Both the position numbers and the translations under genes were made by a program. The notes beneath the pieces are model-generated. The model was given only the letters and a program-made list of their open reading frames with translations, had not been told where the DNA came from and did no database searches. Below, one piece after another: positions 1-8,439 of a stretch of 64,000 nt of DNA; the first letter of the stretch is position 1; every line of letters starts with the position of its first letter. The DNA is from Sporosarcina sp. NCCP-2716 (GTDB lineage: Bacteria > Bacillota > Bacilli > Bacillales_A > Planococcaceae). The DNA lies in contig NZ_BRCF01000002.1 in NCBI RefSeq assembly GCF_023707985.1, positions 288,388 to 352,387 on the forward strand, given 5' to 3'.

Positions 1-3000
1 CTGGTTCCCCTTGTCGTAGCTGAATGTCTTGTTGCCGGTCGTTGACGTAACGGTCTGAAGGAGACCGAGCACATCATAGCCGATCTTCTCTTCAAGCAAT
101 ACGGAAGTCCCTTTGGTCACTTTCAGACTGTCCATTTGCTGGTTGGCGTCGTAAGTGTACGTTGTATGCACGCCATTGACATAACGGCGTTGCTGCGGCT
201 CACCGGTTGGCAGGTAATCGTATGCCCCCATGATGCCGCCATTTCGGTACATCGATTTCAGCTGATCGCCAGCGTCAAAGGCGAAACGCTGTGTGAAGGA
301 CACCGTTTTGGACGTACCTTTGATATCCGTCAGTGTTTCTGTCGGTGAATAGCCATATTCAATCTTTTGGGCACCTGACGTAATGGATTTGAGCTTGTCT
401 GTGGTATCGTACGTAAAGCTAGCAACTGCATTGGTTTCTCCATTTGTGATGGTCGACACGTTGCCATTGACATCATACGTATACATCCACTTCAAGTAGT
501 TATTGATGCGGATCTTGGTCAATTGATCATTGGCGTTATACTCATTTTTCAAGACACTGCCACTTGGCATGGTTTCCGTTTCTATATTGCCAAGTGCATC
601 ATACGTGTAGATGCTTTTCCCGTGTAGCGGCTCCTCTCTTGAGACCAGCTGGTTTTGCGCGTTGTAGTCAAATACTGTCTGGAATTTACGAGGGTTCAGG
701 ATGGTCTTGAGGTTTCCGTTTTTGTCATACGTATAGAACGTTTGGTTGCCGTTTTCGTCGGTCATCGACTTCAGCTGTTCGAGCTCGTTATATTCGTAGG
801 AAACTTTGTTTCCTTTCGGATCTGTCACTTCCGTGGTATTTCCATATTTATCATTGACAATGGAAGTCTTTCGACCGAGCGCGTCAGCAAACTTCGTCTG
901 GTAATTCTGCATGGCATCGTATTCATATGTCTCCGGGACGCCCCCAGGCGGTGTCATACTTTTTAAATTGCCATACGGTTCGTAATAGGTATACGTGGTT
1001 GTTTCGCCAAGCGGATTCGTTTCAGCAATGACATCTCCATATTGGTTATACTGAAACGTCGTAGTTCCGTCCGTATCTGTCACAGTCAGTGGCTGACTGA
1101 AATTGTTGTACGTGTAGGTTGTGCTCGCTTTCAGCGCATCTGTAGTTTTAATCAGATTCCCTTTGCTGTCATATTCATTTATAGTTTCGCTTCTGTTTGG
1201 TGCAAATTCGTTGGTGACATTATAATTATTGTCATACACGAAGGAGGAGGTTGCACCAGAAGGATCCGTAATCGAATGGATGCTATATTGGTTTGTCAAC
1301 GCGTATTTAGTTTCGGCTCCATTGGCGTTAAATTCACTTGCACTGAAATTGCGGGTATCATAGGTGTAGGTTGTGCTGGATGCCTTTGGTGCAATTGCCG
1401 GCTGAATAACCCTTCTCAAAAAACCGGCATCGTACTCATATTGTGTTAGCTGGCTCTTCGAATCCACAATGCCTGTTAATTCTTGGTTCGTATTATAATT
1501 GTAGGTGGTGGTTAAGCCTGTAATTCCATCCTCGAAAAGTGTGGAGGACTTCAATCGTCCATCCGGACTGTAAGTGAAAGCGAATTTTTTCACGCCCCCG
1601 AAGACGCCAGATTCGATTCGCCCACCCGCATAATTGAGTGTCAATGTCCGACCAGTTGCATCCGTGATTCCGGTCAAGCGCCCGTCTGCCGAGCGTGTAT
1701 AGGTCACTTTGTTTTTATTCCGATCTTCTGCATAGTCGATTCTGTAAATACGCGATTGGACTTCAGGATCTTTGATCAGATCTCTGTAGACGACGCGATT
1801 GCCATTAAAATCCGTTAGGACAAATGCGTCTGCGTTCGCTTTTGTCAATGTCAAGTATGTTCCTGGAGGAGCCAGGTACGCACCTGTAACCGCATTGTAC
1901 GTGAAATGATGAGTGGTTCCATCGCTGTCTTGATAAACAACGTCCCGATTAGGAAACTCAGAAACCGTTTCACTTCCCGTAAAGGACCACCCATAACCGA
2001 CCGGAGAATCCTCGACCGCTTTCGAGTTATACGTCCGAGCAAACTCAAATCCCGAGTTGCCTCGTCCGGATATTGCAAAATCCGTAAAATCGAGAACCAA
2101 GTTGCCTGTCCCTAAGTTGACATAGCCTAGACCTTCCGAAAGATCGTGTTCGGTATAAGACCAGTAACTTTCCAGCCCGAGACGGCTAACCGGATAGTAG
2201 GTGATCGTCAGCTTCGGTGAGTACTGCAGCTTCCCGGAGTAGTCCCCTGAGTAGAACTTTTTATATGTGGCTGTCTTTTCATTTGTCGCTTTTAGCATGA
2301 CGCCGAGATTGCTGGATGGGTTAGCCATCCAATTCTGTACGATCTCCGGTGAAATTGCCCATTTAAATAGCTGGGGCTCACTAGCAGTAGTATCCAGTGC
2401 ACCGATGGTTTGTGATGAAAGCAGCGCCGGACTGATGTCTCCTCCTTTAGCTGTCCATAAAGCCGCCAGTGTCCTGCGCTGCCACGTCGCACGGTTTTCT
2501 TCCCATGGACTATTCACTTCATACAGACCGATGGAACTCGCCGTATCGTTCCAGACAGAGGATAATCGCATATTCAGCTGTGCGTTCATAATTTTGGAAC
2601 CTGCCGGCAGTTGCCCTACATCGAACTTCAGTAAGGACCGGACCGTATTACCAGAAGTACTGTGCAGGCCTGCTCCGAGTTCCAAGTCCGCCCCGCCCGT
2701 TTGATCTGGCAACGCACTACGAATCGTTGTGTCATGGAGATCATTCTTTGGCTGGAACACTTTCACCGTCGGATCAATGATGACAGGGTAGGTCCGCTCT
2801 GCCGCAGTGATCCATTCCATATCGGGCTTCAACGTAATCTGAACGGTTGTCCCTGTTTGCGTAACTTCCATGTGGATTTGATCACTCACGGAACCTTCCG
2901 GCATTGGGTTGTCTAAACGGGATGCGAACCCTTCTGGTAGATAAGAATCCATCATGACAGGCTTTTCAATTGTAAACAGCTTTTCTCTTGTCGAGGAATC

Positions 3001-3645
3001 GACGAAAAAAAGTTCACCATCTTCAGTCTTTTCAAAGGTCAGTCCTGTAACGTCAAATTCAAACACGTATTCTAACGGGTCATTGCTCGTCGGCTTTTCA
3101 TGAAGGATGATGTCTTCTTTAAGCGAACTATTCCCGATCGTATAGTTGATATCCGTCTTCGGGTAGATTTCGTTGTACTCTACTGTGTTATCTGTGACAT
3201 GTGCAGCCACTTGCTTCGCGGGTTGTGCATTTTTTCGCAGCCCCCGAATAGAGATTTTTTTACCTTCCTTCTCAATAGCGACAAGTGGCTCGTTTGGCTG
3301 AGCTGTAGAAGAAGAAAAAGAAGCGTCGAATTGACTCTTTTTGTTATGATATCTACCGTTTTTTCCCTTAACAATCGTATTGTCGATCTTCTCCCATTTT
3401 TTCGTTTCCTTATTTTTCACATGGATCGGTTCAGGCGAAATTTCCAGTCGGTATGCGCCATCCTTTTGTTTGAACACTTGGGATGTAGCAGTACGTTCGT
3501 CCTGTAACTCCACTTCTTTTTGAACAGCTTTCACATTCTCTTTCTGTTGAACAGGTTCGTTCGCACTCGCTTCCGACGAGACAAACGGCAACACCTGGTT
3601 TCCTAACATGAAAACAACAACTAACGACGCAATAAACTTCTTCAA
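1..3645 (-). CDS. WapA-like secreted DNRLRE and YD-repeat (RHS) protein, C-terminus outside window
   Basis: The reading frame is open from a TTG start at 3645 to the window edge, giving 1215 residues without a stop. The start is preceded by GGGGGAACAGG and followed by a signal peptide (KKFIASLVVVFMLG, then small residues to about residue 30). Residues about 290-465 look like a DNRLRE domain (NDLHDTTIRS, RSLLKFDVG, SPWEENRATWQRR). Around residue 538 comes the RHS entry motif (ARTYNSKAVEDSPVGYGWSF). From about residue 680 onwards there are many YD repeats of the type YTYDxxGNL and VTDPxGNxVSYEYN. This is the architecture of Bacillus WapA and other polymorphic contact-dependent toxins, where a variable C-terminal toxin follows the repeats and an immunity gene lies downstream. 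Both would lie to the left of base 1 and cannot be seen. Export is certain from the signal peptide; the toxin role is inference from the family. Confidence 0.9.
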   Translation of the reverse strand, partial: MKKFIASLVVVFMLGNQVLPFVSSEASANEPVQQKENVKAVQKEVELQDERTATSQVFKQKDGAYRLEISPEPIHVKNKETKKWEKIDNTIVKGKNGRYHNKKSQFDASFSSSTAQPNEPLVAIEKEGKKISIRGLRKNAQPAKQVAAHVTDNTVEYNEIYPKTDINYTIGNSSLKEDIILHEKPTSNDPLEYVFEFDVTGLTFEKTEDGELFFVDSSTREKLFTIEKPVMMDSYLPEGFASRLDNPMPEGSVSDQIHMEVTQTGTTVQITLKPDMEWITAAERTYPVIIDPTVKVFQPKNDLHDTTIRSALPDQTGGADLELGAGLHSTSGNTVRSLLKFDVGQLPAGSKIMNAQLNMRLSSVWNDTASSIGLYEVNSPWEENRATWQRRTLAALWTAKGGDISPALLSSQTIGALDTTASEPQLFKWAISPEIVQNWMANPSSNLGVMLKATNEKTATYKKFYSGDYSGKLQYSPKLTITYYPVSRLGLESYWSYTEHDLSEGLGYVNLGTGNLVLDFTDFAISGRGNSGFEFARTYNSKAVEDSPVGYGWSFTGSETVSEFPNRDVVYQDSDGTTHHFTYNAVTGAYLAPPGTYLTLTKANADAFVLTDFNGNRVVYRDLIKDPEVQSRIYRIDYAEDRNKNKVTYTRSADGRLTGITDATGRTLTLNYAGGRIESGVFGGVKKFAFTYSPDGRLKSSTLFEDGITGLTTTYNYNTNQELTGIVDSKSQLTQYEYDAGFLRRVIQPAIAPKASSTTYTYDTRNFSASEFNANGAETKYALTNQYSIHSITDPSGATSSFVYDNNYNVTNEFAPNRSETINEYDSKGNLIKTTDALKASTTYTYNNFSQPLTVTDTDGTTTFQYNQYGDVIAETNPLGETTTYTYYEPYGNLKSMTPPGGVPETYEYDAMQNYQTKFADALGRKTSIVNDKYGNTTEVTDPKGNKVSYEYNELEQLKSMTDENGNQTFYTYDKNGNLKTILNPRKFQTVFDYNAQNQLVSREEPLHGKSIYTYDALGNIETETMPSGSVLKNEYNANDQLTKIRINNYLKWMYTYDVNGNVSTITNGETNAVASFTYDTTDKLKSITSGAQKIEYGYSPTETLTDIKGTSKTVSFTQRFAFDAGDQLKSMYRNGGIMGAYDYLPTGEPQQRRYVNGVHTTYTYDANQQMDSLKVTKGTSVLLEEKIGYDVLGLLQTVTSTTGNKTFSYDKGNQ

Positions 3646-3675
3646 TCCTGTTCCCCCTACTGATTTTATAAAAGA

Positions 3676-3704
3676 ATAATAGCAGGGTGATTCGGATAAT
3701 ACAA
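3676..3704 (-). promoter_or_regulatory. Sigma-A-type promoter of the WapA-like gene
   Basis: On the minus strand TTGTAT is followed after 17 bp by TATTAT, about 30 bp upstream of the TTG start at 3645. Further upstream (about 3726-3754) a 13-base motif, AAAAAAATTCAAC read on the plus strand, occurs twice in tandem. Confidence 0.55.
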
Positions 3705-3772
3705 TCTATTTTTTCTAAAATGAGTAAAAAAATTCAACCTAAAAAAATTCAACTACATGACCGCGCTTCTTT

Positions 3773-4531
3773 TCAATCCGTCTCCACCTTCAACAGCTGC
3801 ATCCGTTCATTGAAGAAACTCCGGTACGACAAGTAGCCGAGGATGACACTCGTCATCGCGGCCGTCGCCAGCAGCAGGAAGACGATGAGCAGCTGGAACT
3901 GCACCGCCTGGATCGGATCTGCGCCGGCGATGATCTGGCCGCTCATCATACCGGGCAGCTGGACGAGGCCGATCGTCTTCTGGCTTTCGATCGTCGGGAT
4001 CATGCTCGCCTGGATCGCCTTCAGCAGCTGCCGGTTGATCGACTGTTTTGGGGTTCCGCCGAGCGAGAGGATCAGTTCCGTCTCATCCCGATGGCTTTCG
4101 ACTTCGGACGTGAACCGGTTCAGGAACAGGATGGCCAATACCATCGAGTTGCCGATCAGCATGCCGCTGATCGAAATGATGTATTGCGCGGTGGCCGGCA
4201 CGATATGCAGGCTGAGCAGCACGCCCTGCGTGATCAGTTCGATCGCCGCAAATGTCACGAACAGCTTCCACGTGATGCCTTTCACGGCTTTCCCTTTGCG
4301 CCGCGCATTCTGGACAGCCGCCCCGATCATTAACAGCACCATCAGGACGATGAACACCGCCTGCTCCGACTCGAAGACGAACTTCAGCACGAATCCAACC
4401 GCGATCAGCTGGACGGCCGAGCGTACGGTCGCAATGAGCGTGTCCTTCTCCAGCCCAAGATTTAGCGTCTTCGATAACAACAGCGGGATGAGCACGAATA
4501 TCAGCGTCAGACTCAGTGTCAGCCAGCTCAC
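3773..4531 (-). CDS. fetB: FetB/YbbM-type ABC transporter permease
   Basis: 252 residues with about seven hydrophobic segments, matching the UPF0014/FetB family in length and in the conserved central stretch GMLIGNSMVLAILFLNRF and the motif LPGMMSGQIIAGADP. Family members form the membrane part of a small ABC exporter linked in Escherichia coli to iron export and oxidative stress resistance. The start overlaps the stop of the ATPase gene by 4 bp (ATGA), so the two are translationally coupled. Substrate is not shown by the sequence; iron is taken from the family. Confidence 0.88.
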   Translation of the reverse strand: MSWLTLSLTLIFVLIPLLLSKTLNLGLEKDTLIATVRSAVQLIAVGFVLKFVFESEQAVFIVLMVLLMIGAAVQNARRKGKAVKGITWKLFVTFAAIELITQGVLLSLHIVPATAQYIISISGMLIGNSMVLAILFLNRFTSEVESHRDETELILSLGGTPKQSINRQLLKAIQASMIPTIESQKTIGLVQLPGMMSGQIIAGADPIQAVQFQLLIVFLLLATAAMTSVILGYLSYRSFFNERMQLLKVETD

Positions 4532-5274
4532 GACAGCACCCCTTTCACGAACCGCTGAACTTCCTCGTCCTCCGACGCATGGATCTGTTCCTTCGTGCCG
4601 GCCGCGCGTATGACTCCGTCCGCCATCACCCAGAAATTCTCCCCGACACGGGCCGCCTGCGCCAAATTGTGTGTGATCCAGACGACTGTCACCGACTCGG
4701 CGCGGTTCAGGCCGACGATGAGTTCCTCGATTTCCTGCAGCGATTCCGGATCCAAGGACGCCGTGATTTCATCCAGCAGCAAGATCTTCGAATTGTTGAC
4801 GAGTGTCCGGGCGATCGACACTTTCTGGCGCTGACCGCCTGAAAGCTCCCGTGCATCCTGCGTAAGCACAGCCGCCGGCAGCCCGACCCGTTCCACCAGT
4901 TCGGCCGCCTGCTGATCAGACAGTGTCTTCCCCTGCAATCGCAGCGGCAGTTCCAAGTTATCATACACGGTCCCTTTCACCATTGGCGAACTTTGCAGCA
5001 CGATGCCGACGCGGCGCCGGAGGGTGATCGGCGAAAGATCCCCGATCAGCTTCCCTTCTATGTAGATCTCCCCTGCTGTCGGACTGATAAGCCCATTGCA
5101 CAGCTTCAACAGCGTCGTCTTCCCCGCGCCGGACGGTCCGATCAGTGCAGTGATCTGACCGTCCGGTATACTGCCCGTCGCATCGGTGATAATCTGTTTT
5201 CCATTGACTCCATACTGAACCCCTTCCAGACGAAGGGAGTTCACAACCTGATTCTCTTCTATATTCATCTCCAC
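4528..5274 (-). CDS. fetA: FetA/YbbL-type ABC transporter ATP-binding protein
   Basis: 248 residues with a complete nucleotide-binding domain: Walker A GPSGAGKTT, signature LSGGQRQKVSIA, Walker B LLLDEITASLD and the switch His in WITHN. It pairs with the permease downstream. A GTG at 5274 and an ATG at 5268 both lie behind GGGAG; the ATG has the better spacing (10 bp against 4), so the protein may be two residues shorter. Note DEITASLD rather than the usual DEPTSALD, which is common in this subfamily. A role in metal homeostasis is inferred from the FetAB family. Confidence 0.87.
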   Translation of the reverse strand: MEMNIEENQVVNSLRLEGVQYGVNGKQIITDATGSIPDGQITALIGPSGAGKTTLLKLCNGLISPTAGEIYIEGKLIGDLSPITLRRRVGIVLQSSPMVKGTVYDNLELPLRLQGKTLSDQQAAELVERVGLPAAVLTQDARELSGGQRQKVSIARTLVNNSKILLLDEITASLDPESLQEIEELIVGLNRAESVTVVWITHNLAQAARVGENFWVMADGVIRAAGTKEQIHASEDEEVQRFVKGVLS

Positions 5275-5421
5275 TGAGCTCCCATCACGTCAACTTTTAT
5301 GCACTTGTTCCAAGCTGCAAAAACAGGTCTGACAATAAACATATTGGCCTATTGTTTTTATACCTTTTCGATCAATAATCAAACAATACCATATTTCATC
5401 TGCAAAGGAGCCTGAACACCC

Positions 5422-6753
5422 ATGAATCTTCCGTTTCTTCATAAGAAAAGACGGAGCACCCCGCCGCTTCTGATTGCCGGCAGTTTCCTTTTCACCATTG
5501 CCGTCGGTACTGTGCTGCTGAAACTGCCCGCTGCGACCACGGTTCCGATCACCTGGACGGATGCCATGTTCACCGCGGCCTCCGCCACAACCGTTACGGG
5601 ACTCTCCGTGTTCGATATCGCCTCGACACTGACCCTGTTCGGCGAGCTCGTCCTGCTGGCGCTCATCCAAATCGGGGGTGTCGGCCTCATGGCGTTCGCC
5701 GTTGCTGTGCTGATCCTGCTCGGACGGAAAGTCGGCATGAAAAATCGGCTGTTCCTGCAGGAGTCCTTCAGCCAGCAGTCGATCGGCGGCACCGTCAAGT
5801 TCCTGCGCAGCATCTTTGCCTTCGTATTCATAACGGAGGGCATTGCGTTCGTCCTGCTTTCCATTGTATGGGTGCCGAAGTTCGGCTGGACACACGGTCT
5901 GTACTACAGTCTGTTCCACGTCGTATCGGCGTTCAACAATGCAGGGTTCTCGCTGTTCCCGGACAACCTGATCGGATTTGCAGGGGACTGGCCAGTGACA
6001 CTCATCATTTCGTCACTGTTCATTATCGGCGGGCTCGGGTTCACGGTTGTGCTCGACCTGCTAACAGTCCGCCGGCCGAGAAGTTGGTCGCTCCATACGA
6101 AAATGATGGTTTACGGCACGCTTCTGATGAATGCAGCCACCATGGTCATCTGGTTCCTGCTGGAATTCCAGAACGCCAAGACGATCGGCGGCATGCCAGT
6201 TGGTGATCAGCTGCTGACGTCCTACTTCCAGGCGGTCACCCCTCGGACGGCAGGGTTCAACATGGTGCCGATCGGCGAGATGACGGACAGCTCGATGCTT
6301 CTGACGCTTGTCCTGATGTTTATCGGCGGGGGGAGCGCCTCGACAGCGTCCGGTATTAAACTGACGACATTCCTCGTCATCGTGCTGTCGACCATCGCCT
6401 ATTTCCGCGGCACCAGCGAACCGCACCTGTTCAACCGGACCATCAAGACCGAGATCATCGTCCGGTCGCTCGCGATCGCGGCCATCAGCTCGATGGTCGT
6501 CTTCCTCGCCGTTTTCCTGCTGACGGTGACCGAGCCATTCGGCTTCATGCCGCTTATGATGGAAACCGTCTCCGCCTTCGGGACGGTCGGCTTATCCGTC
6601 GGTATTACGGGGGACTTGAGCCCGGCCGGCGAGTGGATCATCAGTCTCGTCATGTTTCTCGGTCGGATCGGTCCGCTGACGCTGTTCTTCCTGCTGATCC
6701 GCCAAAAGAAAGAAACGTTCCGTTACACGTATGACCGCGTGCATACCGGATAA
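5422..6753 (+). CDS. Ktr/Trk-type potassium uptake membrane subunit (KtrB or KtrD)
   Basis: 443 residues, the usual size of KtrB/KtrD. The four pore-loop selectivity motifs are visible: TTVTGLS near residue 58, NNAGFS near 172, RTAGFN near 276 and GTVGLS near 391, each with the filter glycine. The gating-loop region GGGSASTASGIK follows the third pore. These proteins carry potassium inward and normally pair with a cytosolic RCK subunit (KtrA or KtrC); none is encoded nearby, so the partner must be elsewhere. The ATG follows CAAAGGAGCC. Transcription runs divergently from fetAB and ends at a strong hairpin. Confidence 0.9.
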   Translation: MNLPFLHKKRRSTPPLLIAGSFLFTIAVGTVLLKLPAATTVPITWTDAMFTAASATTVTGLSVFDIASTLTLFGELVLLALIQIGGVGLMAFAVAVLILLGRKVGMKNRLFLQESFSQQSIGGTVKFLRSIFAFVFITEGIAFVLLSIVWVPKFGWTHGLYYSLFHVVSAFNNAGFSLFPDNLIGFAGDWPVTLIISSLFIIGGLGFTVVLDLLTVRRPRSWSLHTKMMVYGTLLMNAATMVIWFLLEFQNAKTIGGMPVGDQLLTSYFQAVTPRTAGFNMVPIGEMTDSSMLLTLVLMFIGGGSASTASGIKLTTFLVIVLSTIAYFRGTSEPHLFNRTIKTEIIVRSLAIAAISSMVVFLAVFLLTVTEPFGFMPLMMETVSAFGTVGLSVGITGDLSPAGEWIISLVMFLGRIGPLTLFFLLIRQKKETFRYTYDRVHTG

Positions 6754-6757
6754 CGAA

Positions 6758-6802
6758 AAAAAGCTGCACACCCCTTGCTCATAGAGGGGTGTGCAGCTTT
6801 TT
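6758..6802. terminator. Bidirectional rho-independent terminator
   Basis: A 17-bp perfect stem (6758-6774 with 6786-6802) with an 11-base loop, flanked by A and T runs, between the convergent potassium channel gene and the CBS gene. It can serve both. Confidence 0.9.
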
Positions 6803-6876
6803 GCTTTGGACAGCTTTCTCGGAAGCAGCGGTACAGCTTGCTTAGGTCAATTCCATCTTGCATCGCAGGCCGGAGG

Positions 6877-7581
6877 TCACTGGATCTTCAGCAGATCGAA
6901 CGGGGTAATGATACCGATCAGCGGTTCCTCGGGATTGGCGGTCTCCGTAATGAGCAGGGCTTCCAAGCGGGTCCCTTTCGAGATGGCACGTTTGAAGTAG
7001 TCTTCCGCTTCATACACGGATAGATCGCGTCTGACAAATTCAAACGATTCTTTCCTTTTTTCGTAATTGTAGACGTCAGATAATGTCGGTATTTCCCGGG
7101 GAATATCGCCTGACGTCGAATGGCCGGCGAGCCAGTAAGTGATGCCCGCTGCAGTGATCAGCCCGAGGAACTTGCCGTCTTCGTAGAATGGCACCTGGCT
7201 GAACTTGTTCTCGTGCATGAGGCTCAGGGCGGCCGTCAGCTTGTCGGATGCCTGCAGACTATGTACCTTGCAGCCGAACAGGGCGCCCACGTTCAGCGGA
7301 TTGCTCAGTTTCTGCTCCAGCTCTTCAATCCGCTCCACGATATCGTCATGCGGCTCAGCAATGACATAATCGACCCCCGTCCGGTGATGGACGATGGCGT
7401 TCCGCAAATCGCCGAATTCCCGCAAGTCCTCTTCGTTGTTGCGGACAATGGAGTTCTTTACTTTCGCTTTGTCGAGCAACCGGTAGAACGGCAAGTAACT
7501 GCTCTCGCCCACTTTACGGACAAGCGTTTTTTCCAGCCGGTTGTACGCCGCAATGAAGCGTTCTGAGTTTTTGACAGTCAT
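6877..7581 (-). CDS. HEPN-like domain fused to a CBS pair
   Basis: The ATG at 7581 gives 234 residues; a longer frame to 7647 exists, but AAGGAG lies 12 bp before this ATG and the extra N-terminus looks non-coding. Residues 1-95 are helical and carry DLRNAIVHHR, with R60, N61 and H65 in the R-N-x3-H spacing of HEPN domains. Residues about 100-234 form two CBS motifs (CKVHSLQASDKLTAALSLMHENKFSQVPF and the last 45 residues ending LLIGIITPFDLL-like). CBS pairs bind adenine nucleotides or related ligands. HEPN domains are often RNases or RNA-binding. The fusion suggests a nucleotide-controlled RNA-directed activity, but that is inference. The gene stands alone, convergent with the potassium channel gene. 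Confidence 0.75.
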   Translation of the reverse strand: MTVKNSERFIAAYNRLEKTLVRKVGESSYLPFYRLLDKAKVKNSIVRNNEEDLREFGDLRNAIVHHRTGVDYVIAEPHDDIVERIEELEQKLSNPLNVGALFGCKVHSLQASDKLTAALSLMHENKFSQVPFYEDGKFLGLITAAGITYWLAGHSTSGDIPREIPTLSDVYNYEKRKESFEFVRRDLSVYEAEDYFKRAISKGTRLEALLITETANPEEPLIGIITPFDLLKIQ

Positions 7582-7730
7582 ACGAATAGTCAGCTCCTTT
7601 GTGGAAGTATACCCTTCTTCGGATGCAAACAACAAAAAAGAAAGCATCTCTCTTGATACGATAACGTACCAAGAGAAATGCCATAGCAGTTCTTTAAAAT
7701 TGAGTTATCCCAAATACCGCATTGTAAAAT

Positions 7731-7928
7731 TTATCTTCTTCCGGGTTTAGGCTTCTCGCCACCACCTCCGGCGCCTCCCCCAATACCTTTTCCATTACCA
7801 CTGCCATCACCGTAATGATCCTGATAGGGAGGTGTGTATGCAATTGCGCTAGGTATATTCATACCTATGATTGCCAAAGCCAATGCCAAAGGAAGAGATA
7901 ATTTTAAAAGGCTTTTAAAGTTACGCAT
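7731..7928 (-). CDS. Small secreted glycine-rich peptide
   Basis: 65 residues. A clear signal peptide (KSLLKLSLPLALALAIIGMN, cleavage likely after AIA at about residue 30) is followed by a mature part of about 35 residues: an aromatic start (YTPPYQDHYGD), a glycine run (GIGGGAGGGG) and a basic proline tail (EKPKPGRR). A good ribosome binding site (AAGGTGGTGA, 9 bp before ATG) and a near-consensus promoter argue that it is expressed. No cysteine or LPxTG is present. I do not recognise a family. A secreted signal or bacteriocin-like peptide is possible, but nothing here proves it. Confidence 0.6.
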   Translation of the reverse strand: MRNFKSLLKLSLPLALALAIIGMNIPSAIAYTPPYQDHYGDGSGNGKGIGGGAGGGGEKPKPGRR

Positions 7929-7957
7929 ATAATTAGCTCACCACCTTTCCAAATTTA

Positions 7958-7986
7958 ATTGTATAATTTATTCCATTTATTGTCAA
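7958..7986 (-). promoter_or_regulatory. Near-consensus sigma-A promoter of the secreted peptide gene
   Basis: TTGACA, 17-bp spacer, TACAAT on the minus strand, about 30 bp upstream of the ATG at 7928. This is among the closest matches to consensus in the window. Confidence 0.75.
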
Positions 7987-8313
7987 TATAATGTTTAGTT
8001 TAATATGTTTTAATACTCCAGTAAAAAGGAAAATTGTTTTGGAGAGAAGCTTTGATATGATTCGTAGCTTATGAAAAGTCAACAGGATCTTGCTCGTCTA
8101 GCAACAATCAATAATTAATATAACAATACGTAAATTAATTCATCTTTCCTATGTTGAAGTGTTTAATCCTGAGATAATACTCGTACATACCAAGTGTATT
8201 TATACACTTTCTTAGGTTTTTTCCCGTACACTTCCTATCTAAAGTAAGTTTATGATTATTTAAAATTATTTAAAATATAAATTTTCCATCACCAGATATT
8301 ACAGGAATTTTTG
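7987..8313. other. AT-rich gene-free gap
   Basis: About 330 bases much richer in A and T than the flanking genes. I find no open frame with a ribosome binding site and no RNA gene signature in it. It separates the secreted peptide promoter from the terminator of the opp operon. Confidence 0.5.
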
Positions 8314-8359
8314 AAAAAGACTACAGATCAATCCAAACTTCCGGATCTTTCTGTAGTCT
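8314..8359 (-). terminator. Terminator of the opp-type operon
   Basis: Minus-strand stem AGACTACAGA/TCTGTAGTCT (8350-8359 with 8318-8327), with further pairing inside the loop (GATCCGG against the GGATTGAT side), followed by a T run, 80 bp after the substrate-binding protein stop. Confidence 0.75.
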
Positions 8360-8439
8360 AATTCAATTATTAAATAGCTTACTACCCTTTAAAGTTATCT
8401 TTCTTTTTTAAACTCATCTCAATACAGACTTATTATTGG

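Noticed and set aside
1-3645. Frameshift in the long WapA-like gene
   Set aside because: The frame of the TTG start at 3645 and of the YD repeats at base 1 is the same, and every stretch read between them is sensible protein.
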